A stretch of DNA of 64,000 nucleotides. Origin: Runella zeae DSM 19591. GTDB taxonomy: Bacteria > Bacteroidota > Bacteroidia > Cytophagales > Spirosomataceae. The notes under the pieces were generated by a model that saw only the letters and a list, made by a program, of their open reading frames with translations, was not told the DNA's origin and searched no databases. This document shows positions 24,881 through 33,722 of the stretch, one piece after another. Location: NCBI RefSeq assembly GCF_000423565.1, contig NZ_AUIF01000029.1:97868-161867 (forward strand). Reading direction: 5' to 3'. A program made the translations under genes and the position numbers. The stretch's first letter is position 1. Each line of letters opens with the position of its first letter.

Positions 24881-26341
24881 CTACCGATGAGCTAAAAGTT
24901 GTCCAAATTGCTGCTGCATTTTACGATACAAACGAATTTTGGCGGGGTCGGGATGGTAAGTATCCGCGTACCGTACGTATTGATGTACGCCACTTTCTAA
25001 AGTATCTATTTTTTTTAATGACTTCATTGCCAACAAAATAGCCCCTAAACATCCGCTTTCATTACTTTCATTGACTCGTACCGGAATCCCAAAAATATCC
25101 GATACCAACTGCAACCAAAACGCCGACCTTGTAAAACCACCGTTAGCATGTAATTCTTTGGTTTTAGTAAGCTGTTCATCAATGATATGACGCGTTTGGT
25201 TGAGATTATACAAAATCCCTTCAAGGGTAGCCCTCGCCAAATGCGCTTGTGTGTGTTGCCAAGTTAAGTTTTGATAACTCCCCTTGGCGCTCGCATCCCA
25301 AACAGGGGCTCTTTCTCCCAACAAATAAGGCACAAACAACAATCCATGCGACCCTGCCGCCGCACTTTCAGCCATGCTCAACAGCTCAGTGGGGTCTTTG
25401 TGGAGTAGATGTTTTGAAAGCCATTCAAGTACATTGCCTCCGTTGTTGGTAGGTCCCCCCGAGACGTAGTGAGTATCGTCCAAGACATAGGTAAAAAGTC
25501 TTTTTTGAGGGTCTTTCGAAGGTTTGGAGGAGGTTTGTCTTACCGCTCCACTCGTACCAATCGTCAGGGTAGAGACGCCATTTTCTAAAGCTCCCGAACC
25601 CAAATTGGCCAAACACGCATCGCCCGCCCCAATTACAAAAGGAGTTCCCGAAGGAAGCCCTAATTTTTTGCAAAGACTAGGCTTAATAAGTTTTTCTTGG
25701 TGGTAGGTATCCACAATTTCTGATAAATAATCAGCAGAAAGACCCGCGTATTGAAGCGCAAGATCAGACCATTTGAGGCGTCGATTGTCCAAAAGGGCTG
25801 TACCCGAAGCTATCGAGTATCCAATTTGGAATTTACCAAATAGCCTATACCAAATGTATTCTTTTTGGGACACAAAACGATTGATATTATCAAATGTTTG
25901 TGGCTGTTTCTCCTTAAACCACAGCATCTTGGTAAGTGGTGCATAAGGGTGCGCAGGAATCCCAACTTGTGGGTAAAGTTTATCAAAAATAGGATCTTTT
26001 TTCAGCGCGTCGGCTTGAGTTTTGCTGCGATTGTCGGCCCAAAGCAACGACCGCGACAATCGACGATTGCGCCCATCCAAGGCAATGACACTATGCATCG
26101 CCGAACATAAACTAACGGCTTCTACGGAGCGATTTTGGTTCCGTAACATATCCGTTACCTGACGAATCACATCCACAAAAAGCCCAAAAATTTCGTCGGG
26201 ATTTTGCTCAACATAGCCGTTTCGAGGATGATAAGTCACACAAGAGGCTGTCGAGTGCGCCACTATCTCGCCTTGCTCCGTCATCGCAATCGCTTTTACA
26301 TTGGTGGTTCCAATGTCTATACCTATCCAAACATTTTGCAC
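24881..26341 (-). CDS. FGGY-family sugar kinase, probably gluconokinase
   Basis: 486 residues, full length for FGGY kinases, with the actin-like ATPase fold. Phosphate-1 motif WIGIDIGTTNVKAIAMT is at the start; substrate-binding RSLLWADNRS near residue 120; GAGDACLANLGSGA and STLTIGTSGAVR bind ATP phosphates; the adenosine motif HANGGFTRSAFWLQ is near residue 400. The pattern GTSGAVR and the YVSGGPTNNGGNVLEWL segment are closest in my memory to GntK-type gluconokinases of this family; xylulokinase remains possible. It would phosphorylate gluconate to 6-phosphogluconate. No gluconate transporter or dehydrogenase is adjacent. Confidence 0.82.
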   Translation of the reverse strand: MQNVWIGIDIGTTNVKAIAMTEQGEIVAHSTASCVTYHPRNGYVEQNPDEIFGLFVDVIRQVTDMLRNQNRSVEAVSLCSAMHSVIALDGRNRRLSRSLLWADNRSKTQADALKKDPIFDKLYPQVGIPAHPYAPLTKMLWFKEKQPQTFDNINRFVSQKEYIWYRLFGKFQIGYSIASGTALLDNRRLKWSDLALQYAGLSADYLSEIVDTYHQEKLIKPSLCKKLGLPSGTPFVIGAGDACLANLGSGALENGVSTLTIGTSGAVRQTSSKPSKDPQKRLFTYVLDDTHYVSGGPTNNGGNVLEWLSKHLLHKDPTELLSMAESAAAGSHGLLFVPYLLGERAPVWDASAKGSYQNLTWQHTQAHLARATLEGILYNLNQTRHIIDEQLTKTKELHANGGFTRSAFWLQLVSDIFGIPVRVNESNESGCLGAILLAMKSLKKIDTLESGVHQYVRYADTYHPDPAKIRLYRKMQQQFGQLLAHR

Positions 26342-26506
26342 AAAATTGACAAGTTAAAATTTCATAAAAAAGGTAATTGTTCAACTTATATGATTTGCGT
26401 CTGCGACGCAACACCCTTCTTGACCCAAATAATAGTTTGGGTCAAGCTATCCGACCTTAACTATAATAAACATTTGCTCAAAAATTAAGATAAAAAGGGT
26501 CTATAC

Positions 26507-26968
26507 CTACTCTTCAATAGGTACGTTTCGCTTAAAAGCCGCTCCAAAATCTATCAATGATTCAGTCTTGAGAACGCCCGGTATGTGGTCTATTTTGTCG
26601 TACAATACCCGCCTCATGTGCTCATTGCTGCGTGCCACAATCCTAATGTAGAGCGTGTATTTTCCGGTAATATAATAACACTCTGTCACTTCAGGTATCA
26701 ACTTCAACTCCTCAATAATCTTCTCAGAATCAGAATCTTCCTTTAGCATAATTCCCGTAAACGCCCCCCATTCATATCCTAATTTGCGTTCGTTTACTAC
26801 TACAGTCGTACCTTTAAGGATACCTATTCGGCGGAGCTTTCCTACACGTTGGTGAACCATCGTATTTGAAATTCCTAAATCATCAGCAATCGCCGAATAT
26901 GCTTTACGTGCATCTCGTTCTAGTTGCTTGAGAATCAAGCGGTCGTATTCATCTAAAGGTTCTTCCAT
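26507..26968 (-). CDS. Lrp/AsnC-family transcriptional regulator
   Basis: 153 residues. Residues 6-55 form the winged HTH (DRLILKQLERDARKAYSAIA, then DLGISNTMVHQRVGKLRRIG). Residues 70-145 form the RAM ligand-binding domain (GIMLKEDSDSEKIIEEL, VTECYYITGKYTLYIRIVA). Family members bind amino acids and act as octamers or dimers. The gene is divergent from rocD, with 174 bases between the starts. In arginine/ornithine catabolism an Lrp-type regulator next to its target is common, so it probably controls rocD in response to an amino acid (inference). A -7 box (TAATTTTG, 27038-27045, minus) is present without a good -33. Confidence 0.92.
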   Translation of the reverse strand: MEEPLDEYDRLILKQLERDARKAYSAIADDLGISNTMVHQRVGKLRRIGILKGTTVVVNERKLGYEWGAFTGIMLKEDSDSEKIIEELKLIPEVTECYYITGKYTLYIRIVARSNEHMRRVLYDKIDHIPGVLKTESLIDFGAAFKRNVPIEE

Positions 26969-27142
26969 AACAAACGATAAAACACAAAAACAAAAGTTTA
27001 TTTTTCTTATTTCTAACTAATATTAAGTCAATAATAACAAAATTATACTCAATAAAAATAATTATAACTTATAAAGTATTTATAAAAAGTTATTTTGCTC
27101 TTTTGAATACTAAACATTAGTTACCAACTACATTTTGTTATC

Positions 27143-28387
27143 ATGACTGCCACCGAATATACTCACTCCGACTACTTGATAGGCCTCGAAAAAAACTACG
27201 GTGCCCACAATTACAAACCCATCCCTGTGGTGCTCGACCGAGGGGAGGGGATTTATGTATGGGATGTAGAAGGAAACCGTTATTTCGATTTTCTTTCAGC
27301 CTATAGTGCAGTCAATCAGGGACATTGCCATCCTCGGATTGTTGAGGCTTTGATACAGCAATCTCAAAAATTGACCCTTACCTCCCGTGCTTTTTACAAT
27401 TCTGTATTGGGCGAATGTGAAAAGTTTTTGTGTGAATACTTCGGCTACGATAAAGTATTGATGATGAATTCGGGCGTAGAAGGAGGCGAAACCGCCCTCA
27501 AACTCACCCGCAAATGGGGTTATCAGGTCAAAGGAATTCCTCAAAACCAAGCCAAGACAGTGTACGCAGCGGGCAATTTTTGGGGACGAACCTTAGCAGC
27601 AATTTCATCTTCTACCGACCCCGATAGCACCGACGACTATGGGCCGTTTTTACCGGGCTACATTATCATTCCATATAATGATTTGACGGCTTTGGAACAA
27701 ATTTTTCAATCAGACCCCAACATCGCGGGATTTATGGTAGAGCCTATTCAAGGCGAAGCCGGGGTGGTAGTTCCTGACGAAGGATATTTGCGCGGAGTAC
27801 GTGCGCTTTGTACCAAATACAATGTGCTTTTTATCGCTGACGAAGTGCAAACAGGAATTGGGCGTACGGGCAAACGTCTCGCTTGTGATCACGAAGAGGT
27901 CAAACCCGACATTTTGGTGTTGGGAAAAGCACTCTCAGGCGGCGTGTATCCCGTATCGTGTGTGCTTGCCAACGACGAAATCATGCTGACTATCAAGCCC
28001 GGACAGCACGGCTCAACCTATGGCGGCAATCCCCTTGCCGCTGCCGTAACAATGGCCGCCCTGTCGGTAGTGAAAGATGAGAAACTAGCAGAAAATGCCC
28101 AATATTTAGGCGAAGTTTTTAGGGAAAGAATGCGCCAAATTCAAACCAAGGCCTCTTTAATTCAAGAGGTACGCGGCAAAGGATTGCTCAATGCAATTGT
28201 TATCAATACCGACGAAGAAAGCCCCTTGGCATGGCATATTTGTCTGCGCCTCAAAGACTTAGGCTTACTTTGTAAACAAACTCACGGCAACAAAATACGG
28301 TTTGCACCGCCTTTGGTGATTACAGAAACGCAACTGCACGAAGCCTGTGACTTAATCGAAAAAGTAATTTTAGAATTTAGTGTCTAA
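27143..28387 (+). CDS. rocD: Ornithine aminotransferase
   Basis: 414 residues, class III PLP aminotransferase, converting ornithine plus 2-oxoglutarate to glutamate semialdehyde and glutamate. It starts with the typical ornithine aminotransferase sequence [21 protein letters not shown] and has [43 protein letters not shown] contains the PLP-ring aspartate, and [17 protein letters not shown] has the Schiff-base lysine. The phosphate loop reads [14 protein letters not shown], where most members have NTGAEAVETALK, a small variation. The start is the only ATG near the open end of the frame. It is divergent from an Lrp-type regulator and ends inside a perfect palindrome that can terminate transcription from both sides. 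Confidence 0.95.
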   Translation: MTATEYTHSDYLIGLEKNYGAHNYKPIPVVLDRGEGIYVWDVEGNRYFDFLSAYSAVNQGHCHPRIVEALIQQSQKLTLTSRAFYNSVLGECEKFLCEYFGYDKVLMMNSGVEGGETALKLTRKWGYQVKGIPQNQAKTVYAAGNFWGRTLAAISSSTDPDSTDDYGPFLPGYIIIPYNDLTALEQIFQSDPNIAGFMVEPIQGEAGVVVPDEGYLRGVRALCTKYNVLFIADEVQTGIGRTGKRLACDHEEVKPDILVLGKALSGGVYPVSCVLANDEIMLTIKPGQHGSTYGGNPLAAAVTMAALSVVKDEKLAENAQYLGEVFRERMRQIQTKASLIQEVRGKGLLNAIVINTDEESPLAWHICLRLKDLGLLCKQTHGNKIRFAPPLVITETQLHEACDLIEKVILEFSV

Positions 28388-28427
28388 AACTTTTGACAGG
28401 CGCAGGCCTGCGCCTGTCAAAAGTTTT
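28386..28427. terminator. Perfect 42-bp palindrome, bidirectional terminator
   Basis: Two 21-bp arms (28386-28406 and 28407-28427, core CAGGCGCAGG/CCTGCGCCTG) with no spacer, ending in AAAACTTTT and AAAAGTTTT. On the plus strand it runs into five Ts and on the minus strand into four. It lies between convergent rocD and the cryptochrome gene, and rocD's last stop bases are inside it. Confidence 0.8.
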
Positions 28428-28441
28428 TATGATTTTGCAAG

Positions 28442-29857
28442 CTATTGACCAGCCCCTACAATGGGACTAGAATATTTCACGCCATATTTTTGAAGTTGTT
28501 GGGGCGTGAGGGAGCTTATCTTGTGAATCCATTCGGCAGGGACGTTGGCTAATTCGGGCAACCACCTTTTTACATATTCACCTTTGGGATCATATTTAGT
28601 AGCCTGCGTCAGAGGGTTGAAGTAACGATTTTCGCGGGGATCGTTGCCCACTCCTGCTACATAGTTCCAATTCCCCCAGTTGCTACAAACATCATAATCA
28701 ACCAATTGACTTTCAAAATAAGCGGCTCCCCAAGTCCAATCCACTCCCAAGTCTTTAGCCAAAAAACTAGCGACATTTTGACGGCCTCGGTTTGACATAA
28801 AACCCGTCAGCAGCAACTCGCGCATGTTAGCATCTATGAAAGGAACACCCGTTTGACCATGAACCCACTTGTCAAACAGCTCACGGTCGTGATTCCAGCG
28901 CAATTCGAGGTTGTATTGAATACCACTTGGTTTGAAAAGCCGTGGACCATATTTGAGAGCTACAAATCGAAAATAATCACGCCAAATAAGCTCAAAAATG
29001 AGCCAATACGTGGAGTCGTTGGCCCCGCGTTCGGCTTCGTATCGCTTGATTTCTTCATAAATCTGACGAGGTGAAACACAGCCGTAAGCCAGCCACGGTG
29101 ACAACTTGGAAGAATAATCAGCCCCAATCAGCCCATTGCGGGTTTCTTTGTACGTTTTGATATGGTCGGTATCCCATACATAGGATTGAAGTCGAAGGAG
29201 TGCTTCCGTTTCTCCCCCCTTAAAATTGAGAACAGTCCGGGGGTCTACTTCTGGAAACAATGAAAAAAGAATCAACTCATAAATTTCAGGAAGTTTGCCC
29301 GCTTCCAATCCCTCGGGAAGTTTGAGTGAAATAGGCTCAGGAAAAATAGACCTGATTGTGGATTGTTTTTCAACGGCTTTTCTAAAATCCGTAAAAACGT
29401 CAGGCAAACGCGAAACCCAAAAAGGCAAGTCGCGCGGATGGTAGAGAGTAGCCCCCCAAAAAACCTCAAAATCAATATTATATACTTTTAGTTTTTTTGA
29501 TACAGAGGTTTCTACGTCGGTTTCCTCTTGGGTGGCTTCTTTGCTGGTGTAGATAGCCTCTACTTCCCATCCACGGGCAAGGTCGCTGATGATAGCCTCG
29601 GGCTTTCCTTGTCTTATGAGGAGATTCCCTCCTTTTTTACGGAGATTGTCACGTAAGTTTTGAACCGATTCTAGGAGAAACTTAGCTCTAAATTGACCCG
29701 TTTTAGGGAAGTCGAGCGGTTGTATCTGTTCAAATTGACGAGTATCAAAAACGTAGAGAGGTATCACTTCATCTGCGTCTTGGGTAGCTTTTAGAAAGCC
29801 TTCATTGTCGTGTAGGCGCAAATCATTGCGAAACCAATATATAATGCGTTTGGGCAT
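28442..29857 (-). CDS. DASH-type cryptochrome / photolyase family protein
   Basis: About 471 residues from the MPKRIIYWFRNDLRLHDNEG start. The N-terminal photolyase domain (1-170) binds the antenna cofactor, and the C-terminal half binds FAD: KTYKETRNGLIGADYSSKLSPWLAYGCVSPRQIY, LIFELIWRDYFRFVA, and ANMRELLLTGFMSNRGRQNVASFLAKDLGVDWTWGAAYFESQLVDYDVCSNWGNW. The ending RYFNPLTQATKYDPKGEYVKRWLPEL is characteristic of cry-DASH proteins, which repair cyclobutane dimers mainly in single-stranded DNA. The reading frame stays open 80 codons further upstream through a palindromic repeat and lacks an ATG before the family start, so the short start is chosen. A GVKYSSPIVGAGQ tail ends the protein. Confidence 0.92.
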   Translation of the reverse strand: MPKRIIYWFRNDLRLHDNEGFLKATQDADEVIPLYVFDTRQFEQIQPLDFPKTGQFRAKFLLESVQNLRDNLRKKGGNLLIRQGKPEAIISDLARGWEVEAIYTSKEATQEETDVETSVSKKLKVYNIDFEVFWGATLYHPRDLPFWVSRLPDVFTDFRKAVEKQSTIRSIFPEPISLKLPEGLEAGKLPEIYELILFSLFPEVDPRTVLNFKGGETEALLRLQSYVWDTDHIKTYKETRNGLIGADYSSKLSPWLAYGCVSPRQIYEEIKRYEAERGANDSTYWLIFELIWRDYFRFVALKYGPRLFKPSGIQYNLELRWNHDRELFDKWVHGQTGVPFIDANMRELLLTGFMSNRGRQNVASFLAKDLGVDWTWGAAYFESQLVDYDVCSNWGNWNYVAGVGNDPRENRYFNPLTQATKYDPKGEYVKRWLPELANVPAEWIHKISSLTPQQLQKYGVKYSSPIVGAGQ

Positions 29858-29934
29858 AGACTTAACTTTTGTTTTTCTATGCCCAAAACTACGTTTATCC
29901 CATTTAGGTTCTACAAAAACTGCGGTTATTATTT

Positions 29935-30001
29935 GTAGAGACGTTGCATGCAACGTCTGCGGAGACATCCAATGTAGAGACGTTGCATGCAACGTCTCTA
30001 C
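29935..30001. repeat. Two tandem palindromic repeats, 39-bp spacing
   Basis: The second unit (29974-30001) is a perfect 28-bp palindrome with arms GTAGAGACGTTGCA. The first unit (29935-29958) is the same but lacks the last four bases. They lie upstream of the cryptochrome start and inside its open upstream frame. Such units (core GACGTTGCATGCAACGTC) look like a genome-wide intergenic palindromic repeat. Confidence 0.75.
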
Positions 30002-30599
30002 CATACCAAAATGACAAAAACAATGCCATTCAAAATCATTTGGGGATGCATTTTTTCTGTGAAATAAAAAATTAGATTCTATTTTAAAAGAAAACAAGGG
30101 TCAATTGATAAAACTGTGGCATGTTATCCTAAACTTAAATCCGCTTATAGTTTCAAATAATTATACTCTTTAATCTCATCTAATCACCGTTATTTTTGTG
30201 TTCGTCAGCTAAAAAAACATAATTCAAAAAAATAACCCTTACCCCTAAAATAGGACATTTATATTATACAAAAAAGCCTTTCTGGTACTCTTTGCCCCAC
30301 CATAACACTCATATTCAAACATTTAGATTCACATTAAACTTTCTTCTAATCTAAACATAATAATACTATTTCACTTCATTTTAATATGTCAAACAATGGA
30401 TTGTTGATTATTCAAAAATGACATTTTTGATTTTAAAAGTTTTGTTTCGTACTTTTACTTATTATCCTAACAAAATCCTTTACATTATTTTTTGCTGATA
30501 GCCTCTCCCACCTCAATAGGTTGTATTTCTAAAAGCATTTAAAATGGCACGGTTCGTGTTTTAGAAGGAATGTATGCTACCCCAAATCTAGGAATAGTG
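30002..30599. other. AT-rich non-coding stretch upstream of the TPR gene
   Basis: About 600 bases with no credible gene or RNA. A near-consensus -7 element (TACTTTTA, about 30451-30458) preceded by TTTTG is the best promoter candidate, but it is not exact. Confidence 0.35.
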
Positions 30600-32846
30600 A
30601 TGTCGTATCAGAGGCTGCTACTTAGTTTTTTTGTTGTTTGGTTTGTGCTGATAATTCCAGCATGGAGTGTTACTTCCGATTCTACCAATCAGCAAAAAGC
30701 GTTGATAATAGAACCTACTATTGCTTTAGCAAAACGCCCCATCCCTCCTCCGATTGTTGCTCCCAAAAATCTCCCATCTCAATTTTCTGATAAACGCTTC
30801 AAACAACTCAATAATGGCGGTGTACAGCAAGCTTATCAGATGAAATATCACACGGCACAGTCACTTTTCTTACAAGCCAACGAAATGTCGCCCCACAATG
30901 ATACCTTGCTTTACAACCTATCACTGGTAACGGGTCTGATGAAAAATTACGATGCAGCCCTCGAACTCATGGGCCAAACTGGCGTTGGGAAGAAGTATTT
31001 GCACAATAAAGGGGTATGGGAAGCCCAAAAAGGTCACCTTCAAGAAAGCTTGACTACTTGGGGATTTGCGCATCCTACTGATACTCTTTGTTTTAATATT
31101 GCTTTGGCAAACTATCGTTTGGGGGATTTGCAAGAAGCACAAAACTGGGGAAAAAGGTTTGGATTTGCCAAAGCTGCCGAGTTTCACGAACTCACTGCCA
31201 ACGTATTGTTCAGATTAGGAGAGTACAAGCAAGCTGAAAAACTCTACGAAAAAGCCGAAAAATTTGCAAATCGTACCGGAAAACGTGCCGCTGGGCCACG
31301 TCTATTGATACAGCGCGGCAATGCTCATTTGGCCCAACACGAATACGACAAAGCCGAAATTCTTTACAGAGAATACTTGTCTACCAAAGACCCTTTCTAT
31401 CGCTATTCAGCGCATTTGGGCTTGGGTCATGCCCTCTATCGGCAACGTAAATACCAGCTTGCCGTCTTAGAATATGACGCAGCTTGTCGCAACAACGGCA
31501 CGGCCGAGGCTTGGCTTGGACTGGGCTTTGCTTATGTAGGAACCAACGGCCAACGGCAAGCTCAAAAAGCTTTTGAACGCTCGCTCGATTTGGACTCCAC
31601 TCAAAAAAGCGCTTGGCTTGGGCTAGGAATGGTATATTATCGCTTGCGCAATTTTGGGGAAGCGGTATGTTGTTTCGACCAAGCGGGCGATATTCTTAGC
31701 GACCGCAATCGCAATCATGCGGATTTGTTTGCAGCACGGGCATTTTGTCGCTTATATACCAATCAATCCCAACTTGCCAAAGACGACGTACAGACCGCTG
31801 TCAGGTTGTCGGGCAAAGGGCTTTTGCCTTGTCTGGCAATGAGCGAATATTTACGCATCGAAGGTTATTTTTTATCATCCCTCAAATGGCTCGAAAGAGG
31901 TATCAAAGCCAACGAAGAAGCAAGTGCTCGGATGCTCGTCAATCGAGGCAATATCTACCTCAAATGCCTTGAATATGAAGACGCAATGGCCGATTTTGAA
32001 AAAGCTCATAGTCTTGACCCTAGCAATATCAACGCTTCCAATGGTTTGGCGATTTCATATCTCAACATGGACGACATAGACCGCGCCAAAGTACTCTATG
32101 ATAGCCTACTACGCAAAAAAAGCGTAGCAATGCTGCACAATAACCGTGGGATTGTGCGGTCGTATATGTCACTCCGCGAACGTCATCAGCGCAACCAAGC
32201 CGAAGAAGCCAAATATTCGATGCTTTCGATGCAAGATTTTGAAAAAGGATTGGAAGTAGATTCGACAAAAAAAGCCTATCATGTCAATATTGGCAACGTA
32301 TACAAAAATCGCAAAGAAGAAGCTTCTGCTATTGAGCATTATCAACTTTACTTGAGCAAACATGCCATCAATAATATGGGGGTGCTTTTTGGAAACCAAG
32401 AACGAAAAGATTTTGCTGCCCACTATCTCGATATTGCGATTAGTTATGACACTGCCAACACCATTTATCTCTACAATCGCGCCAAGCTTTACCACGATCA
32501 CTACAAAGACAAGTTTATCCGTAGGCCAGACTTACAGCGAGCTTTTAAATTGATGCCTACCAAAGATATCAGCCTAAAATACAGTCCAGACGGCTACGTT
32601 ACTATTTTCTTATTTGATTACGATTTTGAAACTTATCATTTTCCTGGCGACCCGCTTTTTGACATCAAAGCCAACCCTATTGATGATTTTGTTTTTTTAC
32701 CTTCGTTGGATTTCATCCCGATGGAAGGAGGAGGAAATGTATTTGCAAAAAATGGTAATGGCCGCTACGCCGTTTCCAAAAGTCAACTACGATTCAAGCC
32801 CGCTTCGCGGCGTAATAGAGGGAAGACCAAATGCCCCAAAATCTGA
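30600..32846 (+). CDS. Exported tetratricopeptide-repeat protein
   Basis: 748 residues from the ATG at 30600, which gives a signal peptide (MSYQRLLLSFFVVWFVLIIPAWS). Residues about 70-640 hold a long array of TPR-like helix pairs, for example AAEFHELTANVLFRLGEYKQ, KSAWLGLGMVYYRLRNFGEA, LVNRGNIYLKCLEYEDAMAD, INASNGLAISYLNMDDIDRA and KAYHVNIGNVYKNRKEEASA. TPR arrays bind partner proteins; none can be named. The last 100 residues are not repeats and end in a basic tail (ASRRNRGKTKCPKI). A start ten codons upstream is open but would precede the signal peptide. The stop at 32844-32846 directly abuts the stop of the convergent next gene. Confidence 0.75.
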   Translation: MSYQRLLLSFFVVWFVLIIPAWSVTSDSTNQQKALIIEPTIALAKRPIPPPIVAPKNLPSQFSDKRFKQLNNGGVQQAYQMKYHTAQSLFLQANEMSPHNDTLLYNLSLVTGLMKNYDAALELMGQTGVGKKYLHNKGVWEAQKGHLQESLTTWGFAHPTDTLCFNIALANYRLGDLQEAQNWGKRFGFAKAAEFHELTANVLFRLGEYKQAEKLYEKAEKFANRTGKRAAGPRLLIQRGNAHLAQHEYDKAEILYREYLSTKDPFYRYSAHLGLGHALYRQRKYQLAVLEYDAACRNNGTAEAWLGLGFAYVGTNGQRQAQKAFERSLDLDSTQKSAWLGLGMVYYRLRNFGEAVCCFDQAGDILSDRNRNHADLFAARAFCRLYTNQSQLAKDDVQTAVRLSGKGLLPCLAMSEYLRIEGYFLSSLKWLERGIKANEEASARMLVNRGNIYLKCLEYEDAMADFEKAHSLDPSNINASNGLAISYLNMDDIDRAKVLYDSLLRKKSVAMLHNNRGIVRSYMSLRERHQRNQAEEAKYSMLSMQDFEKGLEVDSTKKAYHVNIGNVYKNRKEEASAIEHYQLYLSKHAINNMGVLFGNQERKDFAAHYLDIAISYDTANTIYLYNRAKLYHDHYKDKFIRRPDLQRAFKLMPTKDISLKYSPDGYVTIFLFDYDFETYHFPGDPLFDIKANPIDDFVFLPSLDFIPMEGGGNVFAKNGNGRYAVSKSQLRFKPASRRNRGKTKCPKI

Positions 32847-33476
32847 TTATTCCCAAACCACTTTTCCAAAAGAATGTAATTGGCGCGTTTGTAACACTTT
32901 ATAGAGCTGCGGATACTTATAATTGAGTTTAAAAAATGCTTGCGAATCTACTTTAATATATTCGGGAAGTACACCAAAAGTATCAGAAGGAACCAAAACC
33001 TCCAGGCGCCCTATGGGAATATTACGGCTATCGAGGGTAGAAGCAATCGCAAATAAACATTCAAGCTCATCGCTTCCAAATCGGCCAACATACGCTAACA
33101 ATTGCGAAAAAAAAGCCTCATCATCATTGATAGCCATCACATTGATGGCCAAAGTAGTATTATTAAAATAAGTGCCCATCCCCCTGAAAATCCCATTCAG
33201 TGATCGAATAATAACCCGGCCATCAGTACCAATGTTTACTAAATCTTTTACAATAATTTTACGTTCATCGTCAATATAATACCGTTCGTATTTACCACTC
33301 AAGTGTCTGATACTCTGACTTTGACTCAGTACAAAATTATCTTGTGCTGAGTCAAACAAACCAGGGCTATCCGAACTAAATACATAATCTTCAATATCGC
33401 TGGGCATGGGTAGCTGCTGACGGCGCTTCTTTACATTGAGTGCCTTCTTCAACACAGGAATCATCTCTTTTTTCAT
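32847..33476 (-). CDS. Unrecognised protein, possible effector/ligand-binding domain
   Basis: 209 residues that I do not recognise; no signal peptide or membrane helix. An N-terminal basic stretch of about 25 residues (KKALNVKKRRQQ) is followed by an acidic linker. A mixed alpha/beta domain comes next: LSGKYERYYIDDERKIIVKDLVNIGTDGRV, IRSLNGIFRGMGTYFNN, LAINVMAIN, FSQLLAYVGRFGSDELECLFAIAS. The pattern of a GKYERYY strand, central turns and a late G/A-rich helix reminds me of effector domains found after HTH regions in Bacteroidota regulators, but no HTH is visible here. It is convergent with the TPR gene with zero bases between stop codons. Function unknown. Confidence 0.6.
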   Translation of the reverse strand: MKKEMIPVLKKALNVKKRRQQLPMPSDIEDYVFSSDSPGLFDSAQDNFVLSQSQSIRHLSGKYERYYIDDERKIIVKDLVNIGTDGRVIIRSLNGIFRGMGTYFNNTTLAINVMAINDDEAFFSQLLAYVGRFGSDELECLFAIASTLDSRNIPIGRLEVLVPSDTFGVLPEYIKVDSQAFFKLNYKYPQLYKVLQTRQLHSFGKVVWE

Positions 33477-33722
33477 CTTTACAAAAATCAGGAGTAAACA
33501 TCTAAAAAGAGCATCACCAAAACCATACCAATATTAGACATATTATAAAACAATTTATACGACTATTTTAAAACAAAAAAAAGACATACCTAAAAGATTT
33601 TAAAGTGCCAAAACTCGCACTCAAAACATACTATTGAGTCATTTATGTAAAAAAAAGTATATATTTTAACTTAAAAATAAATCTCGTATTAAAAGACATA
33701 AATAGAGAAAAACGGTACCATT

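Noticed and set aside
29858..30097. 80-codon N-terminal extension of the cryptochrome
   Set aside because: It begins with TTG, runs through a palindromic repeat and does not resemble any photolyase N-terminus.
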